In this document: positions 60,023 to 64,000 of the stretch, in pieces | How positions within the stretch are numbered: the stretch's first letter is position 1 | How the letters are laid out: each line of letters starts with the position of its first letter | Assembly (NCBI RefSeq): GCF_026212465.1 | Contig: NC_080053.1 | Coordinates: 1,976,038 to 2,040,037, forward strand | DNA: 64,000 nt | From: Amaranthus tricolor | Taxonomy: Eukaryota; Streptophyta; Magnoliopsida; Caryophyllales; Amaranthaceae | Direction: 5' to 3' | Notes under the pieces: model-generated | What the model was told of the DNA's origin: nothing | Seen by the model: the letters and a program-made list of their open reading frames with translations, nothing else | Database searches by the model: none | Made by a program: the position numbers and the translations under genes

Positions 60023-63000
60023 TTCTCCCCCTCTTCAAAGAAGTTTGCCCTCAAACTCTCATCTTCAAGGTATGGAGACAAATCACCCACATTGAAAGTT
60101 GCACTAACACCACCATAGTCACTTGGCAATTCAAGCTTGTAAGCACTTTCTCCAATCTTTTCAACCACACGAAATGGACCATCTGATCTAGGCATAAGCT
60201 TGTTCTTCCTAAGGTTAGGAAAACGTTCCTTGCGCAAATGTAACCACACCAAATCACCTTGAGCAAAAGTAGGCTGTTTCCTTCTTTTATTAGCTCTTTC
60301 CTTGTAAACGGTATTCATGGCTTCAATCTTTTTCTTGACTTGAGCGCATGTTTCTTGAAAAGCTTCCCATCTTTTCTTTGAATCAACATGAACTAGATCT
60401 TTCTTGGGCAAAGGAATAAGATCAAGAGGAAGTAAAGGATTTTCCCCATAGACCACCTCAAAAGGAGCACGAGTAGTAGTAGATGACGGTGATCTATTGT
60501 AGGCAAACTCAGCATGAGCCAACTTCACATCCCAATCCTTTTGCGTTCTACTCACTAGACCACGCAATAAGGATCCCAAAGTGCGATTTGTGACCTCTGT
60601 TTGACCATCCGTTTGTGGATGATGAGAAGTACTAAAAAGAAGTTTAGTACCTACCAACTTCCAAAGAGTCCTCCAAAAATGACTTAGGAACTTAGTGTCC
60701 CTATCCGAAACAATGGTCCTTGGCACTCCATGTAGACGTAATATTTCTCGAAAGTACAAATCAGCAACTTTAGATGCATCATCCGTCTTGTGACAAGCAA
60801 TGAAATGAGCCATTTTAGAAAAACGATCAACAACCACCATGATGCTATCTTTTCCTCTTTGAGTCCTAGGAAGACCCACAATAAAGTCCATACTTACCTC
60901 TTCCCAAGGAGCATTAGGAACGGGCAAGGGAGTGTAGAGACCCTTATGAAAGGTACTCTTGGACTTTTGACAAGTAGAACATCTTTCAACCACATGTGTT
61001 ACATCCTTGATCATTCGTGGCCAATAGAAATGTTCTTGAAGTATCTCCATAGTCTTATGAATTCCAAAATGACCCGCAATACCTCCTCCATGGACTTCAC
61101 GCACCAATAACTCACGCACTCCACTTTTAGGGATACATAACTTGTTTCCCTTGAATAAGAAACCATCATGAACCAAGTATCCTTTAGTGGGCTTAGAAAA
61201 TTCAGTAGCAAAATCGTCATCACTTTCATATAAGGCCTTTAGGTGTTCAAAGCCTAATATTTGAGTGTGAACCATAGCAAGTAAGTAACTCCTCCTTGAC
61301 AACGCATCCGCCACTACATTCTTCTTCCCTTCCTTGTACTTCGAACTAAAAGTGAAGGATTGTAGGAACTCCACCCACTTTGCATGTCTATGGTTGAGCT
61401 TTTGTTGACCATGAATGAACTTCAAAGCTTCATGATCGGAATGTAGAACAAATGGCTTTGGCCTTAAGTAATGAGACCAATAATCCAAAGCTCTAACAAT
61501 GGCATAGAATTCACGATCATAATTTGAATAATTCAACTTAGCTCCACTTAACTTTTCACTAAAATAACAAATGGGACGCCTTTCTTGAACAAGAACCGCA
61601 CCAATGCCTACGCCACTTGCATCACATTCTACTTCAAACAACTTGTCAAAATCAGGTAATGCAAGTATTGGAGCGTTGCATAACTTGGTTTTGACGTCTT
61701 CAAAGGCTTTGTGGGCTGCTTCATTCCATTGAAATGCACCTTTCTTCAAGAGCTCCGTTAAAGGCGCCATAAGAGTGGAAAAGTTCTTGATGAAGACTCG
61801 GTAAAATGAAGCTAGTCCATGAAAACTTCTAACCTCATGAACATCTTTGGGTACCTTCCATGTTGAGATAGCTTTCACCTTCTCGGGATCAACCTGTACT
61901 CCTTCACTAGAAACAATGTAGCCTAGGAAAGAAATACTACTACACATGAAAGTACATTTTTCCATTTTTCCATACAATTTATGCTCTCTCAATGCCTCAA
62001 GTAAAACTCTCAAATGTATCAAATGCTCATTTTCAGTTTTACTATATACTAGAATATCATCTAAATATACAACAATGAATTTATTTAGAAAGGGACGTAA
62101 TACCTCATTCATGAGTCTCATGAACGAACTAGGAGCATTGCAAAGTCCAAATGGCATGACAAGCCATTCATATAGACCTTGCTTTGTCTTGAAAGCAGTC
62201 TTCCATTCATCTCCTTCACGAATTCTCATTTGATGATAACCACTTCGCAAGTCAATTTTGCTAAAAACTGTGGCTCCACTTAATTCATCAAGCATGTCTT
62301 GTAGCCTTGGCATGGGAAATCTATATTTAATAGTTATGTTGTTGATGGCACGACTATCAATACACATCCTCCAAGTTCCTTCTTTCTTTGGCACCAAAAG
62401 GGCAGGCACCGCACATGGACTAAGGCTTTCACGCACATAGCCCTTTTCCATGAGTTCTTCAACTTGTCTTTGCAACTCCTTAGCTTGCTCGGGATTGCAT
62501 CTATAGGCTGCCTTGTTTGGTAATGAGGCTCCCGGTACCAAATCAATTGCATGTTCAATACCACGAAATGGAGGCAACCCTTTAGGCAAATCATCGGGAA
62601 ACACATCTGCAAATTCTTTAAGCAAGTTTCTCAACGGAATAGAGTTAGCCACATGAGAAACATCATCAACAATGGGCTTTACAATAAGCAGAAACCCTCC
62701 TCCTTCTATCACGCATTCTTCCTCAAACTCCTTCCTAGACATAAGGAAGTTTGGTTTCTTTTCCACCATAGGTTCAACCTTAGGGGGCAAAGGTAACAAC
62801 CTAATCTTCTTTCCTAATTTGGTAGTGACCGTATAGACATTAGAAACACCATCATGAATAGCTTTTCTATCAAATTGCCATGGTCTACCAAGCAAAATAT
62901 GACACGCACTCATAGGTAAAATGTCACACCAACGTTCATCATAAAAATTTCCTATAGTGAATGAAACTAGTGCTTGTTTCTTAACCTTTAAACCGGTGTC

Positions 63001-64000
63001 ATTATCCAGCCAATTTAACTTGTAAGGTTTAGCATGATTTCGTGTAGGTAATTTAAGCTTACTTACAAGTTCAGTTGAGGCCACATCCGTGCATGATCCT
63101 CCATCAACAATCACATCAAAAACCTTGTCTTGAACCTTGCATCTAGTATGAAAAAGGTTCTCTCGTTGTTGCATATCTTTGAGAGGTTCGGAATGTAGAA
63201 GTCTTCTCACAACACCACATAATGGAGCGTCATTTTCTTCAGCACCATATTCCTCATATTCCTCCTCCTCTTCCTCTTCTTCGGAACCCCACTCTCCTTC
63301 TTGAATAGTAAGTGTATTCCGTTTTGGACATTCACTAGCAATATGTCCTCTTTCATGACACTTGTAACAAGTTCTTTTGGATGCATCTTGCTTGAAATCT
63401 GGTTTTCCTCCATAAGTTTTCGAAGGGTTAGTAGGAACAGTTGATTTAGAAGGGCTAGGAAAAGAATCAACTTTTCCCGCGGAAGAGAACGCTCTAAAAG
63501 GGGGTCTTGGAGCATTCTTCGGCTTCTCCTCTTTGTTTTGTGCTTCAACCTTCCTAGCAGCCTTCACAACCTCATCATAAGTGGAATAAGGTAGAAGATC
63601 CACCTTATTAGAGATTGGTTTAGAAAGCCCCTTTGTGAAACGCGCAATTTTGAGTGGTTCCTTCTCTTGTATGTCACACACCAAGCTAAGTTTCTCAAAC
63701 TCACGTACATATTCATCAATATTACGCTCACCTTGATTTAGGCGAGTTAATTTGACATATTGATCTTGCACATATTCACGTGGGACCCAACGTTGCTCCA
63801 TTTTCTTCTTGAGTTTTTCCCAAGATGCAATCTTTTCTTTCCCTTCTCTCCTTCTCTTGGCTTTGAGGTTATCATACCAAAGCCCAGCAAGTTTTGTCAA
63901 TTTAAGAGTCGCCATTTTACAACTCTTATCATCATCATAATTTTTATACTCAAAAATATTCTCTAATCTTCGTACCCAATCATAAAAAACCTCCGGATCA
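59851..64000 (-). CDS. Element E Gag-Pol polyprotein, partial (family 3)
   Basis: The frame is open from the window edge (first whole codon at 63997-63999) to the stop at 59851-59853, about 1382 codons. The T run that is frameshifted in D has six bases here (A6 at 63984-63989 on the + strand), so Gag reads through. Counting from the internal Met at 63915 as residue 1: CCHC knuckle C183, C186, H191, C196; protease D271 in DGGS; RT YLDD 617-620; RNase H D765 followed by the intact GAVL segment; integrase H942, H949, C979, C982 and D1010, D1071, E1107. The tail lies in the 3' LTR. The N-terminal ~81 residues are beyond the window. No defect is visible. Confidence 0.93.
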   Translation of the reverse strand, partial: DPEVFYDWVRRLENIFEYKNYDDDKSCKMATLKLTKLAGLWYDNLKAKRRREGKEKIASWEKLKKKMEQRWVPREYVQDQYVKLTRLNQGERNIDEYVREFEKLSLVCDIQEKEPLKIARFTKGLSKPISNKVDLLPYSTYDEVVKAARKVEAQNKEEKPKNAPRPPFRAFSSAGKVDSFPSPSKSTVPTNPSKTYGGKPDFKQDASKRTCYKCHERGHIASECPKRNTLTIQEGEWGSEEEEEEEEYEEYGAEENDAPLCGVVRRLLHSEPLKDMQQRENLFHTRCKVQDKVFDVIVDGGSCTDVASTELVSKLKLPTRNHAKPYKLNWLDNDTGLKVKKQALVSFTIGNFYDERWCDILPMSACHILLGRPWQFDRKAIHDGVSNVYTVTTKLGKKIRLLPLPPKVEPMVEKKPNFLMSRKEFEEECVIEGGGFLLIVKPIVDDVSHVANSIPLRNLLKEFADVFPDDLPKGLPPFRGIEHAIDLVPGASLPNKAAYRCNPEQAKELQRQVEELMEKGYVRESLSPCAVPALLVPKKEGTWRMCIDSRAINNITIKYRFPMPRLQDMLDELSGATVFSKIDLRSGYHQMRIREGDEWKTAFKTKQGLYEWLVMPFGLCNAPSSFMRLMNEVLRPFLNKFIVVYLDDILVYSKTENEHLIHLRVLLEALREHKLYGKMEKCTFMCSSISFLGYIVSSEGVQVDPEKVKAISTWKVPKDVHEVRSFHGLASFYRVFIKNFSTLMAPLTELLKKGAFQWNEAAHKAFEDVKTKLCNAPILALPDFDKLFEVECDASGVGIGAVLVQERRPICYFSEKLSGAKLNYSNYDREFYAIVRALDYWSHYLRPKPFVLHSDHEALKFIHGQQKLNHRHAKWVEFLQSFTFSSKYKEGKKNVVADALSRRSYLLAMVHTQILGFEHLKALYESDDDFATEFSKPTKGYLVHDGFLFKGNKLCIPKSGVRELLVREVHGGGIAGHFGIHKTMEILQEHFYWPRMIKDVTHVVERCSTCQKSKSTFHKGLYTPLPVPNAPWEEVSMDFIVGLPRTQRGKDSIMVVVDRFSKMAHFIACHKTDDASKVADLYFREILRLHGVPRTIVSDRDTKFLSHFWRTLWKLVGTKLLFSTSHHPQTDGQTEVTNRTLGSLLRGLVSRTQKDWDVKLAHAEFAYNRSPSSTTTRAPFEVVYGENPLLPLDLIPLPKKDLVHVDSKKRWEAFQETCAQVKKKIEAMNTVYKERANKRRKQPTFAQGDLVWLHLRKERFPNLRKNKLMPRSDGPFRVVEKIGESAYKLELPSDYGGVSATFNVGDLSPYLEDESLRANFFEEGENDENSVHKVQDHQVTVPTTQATVHALLSHANIKQMVANFVGFSSKQSFITCLKWEVE
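60023..60036 (-). other. Polypurine tract of element E
   Basis: TTCTCCCCCTCTTC on the + strand is the complement of the purine run next to the D 3' LTR. Confidence 0.86.

Larger units (their letters stand above)
59209..64000 (-). mobile_element. Element E: family 3 retrotransposon, partial at window edge
   Basis: E is on the minus strand and shows its 3' LTR (59209-60022), polypurine tract and gag-pol up to near the start of Gag. The window ends about 242 nt before the expected start codon. It is the same family as D but in the opposite orientation, and it lacks both D lesions. It is inserted in the U3 part of the 5' LTR of C after GATCC. The matching duplication is out of view. Confidence 0.93.

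Overview
The window is nuclear repeat DNA, almost certainly from a flowering plant. It holds no ordinary host gene, RNA gene, CRISPR array or bacterial feature. It consists of one head-to-tail satellite array (about 33.8 kb in three visible pieces) broken up by five Ty3/gypsy LTR retrotransposons from three families. The plant assignment rests on the plant-type chromovirus polyproteins, the initiator-tRNA-Met primer sites of families 1 and 3, and the AT-rich LTRs with TATA boxes. I cannot name the species.

Layout: 1-21199 satellite; 21200-27869 element A (family 1, + strand, complete, flanked by AGAAT duplications); 27870-39595 satellite; 39596-45947 element B (family 2, + strand, complete but without a target-site duplication); 45948-46795 satellite; 46796-59208 element C (family 1, - strand), split by element D at 49673-55631 (family 3, + strand, GTGTC duplications); 59209-64000 element E (family 3, - strand), inserted in the 5' LTR of C and running off the window.

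Satellite: the unit is 42 bp and itself looks like three diverged 14-mers. Six distinguishable 42-bp variants form a 252-bp higher-order repeat. Larger duplications of 1386, 1512, 2310 and 2873 bp sit on top of that. The 1512-bp unit (36 x 42) is repeated four times with no difference I could see. All three pieces have the same orientation, so this is one array into which the elements inserted.

Retrotransposons: each encodes one Gag-protease-RT-RNase H-integrase polyprotein of about 1460 residues. In all three families the polypurine tract lies inside the reading frame and the last 41 to about 56 codons lie in the 3' LTR. This arrangement, and the C-terminal sequence, resemble the CRM (centromeric) clade of plant chromoviruses. 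CRM-like elements nested in a homogenised satellite are what a plant centromere or pericentromere looks like, but that is inference. A and B have open polyproteins. C was intact until D split it. D has a 1-bp frameshift in gag and a 12-bp in-frame deletion in RNase H. E is open as far as it can be seen. Insertion order: satellite first, then C, then D and E; A, B and D look very young because their paired LTRs are almost identical.

I found no new biochemical system. The points worth following up are the nested 14/42/252/1512-bp repeat structure with its regular 14-bp palindrome, the coding region that runs into the LTR, and the missing target duplication at B.
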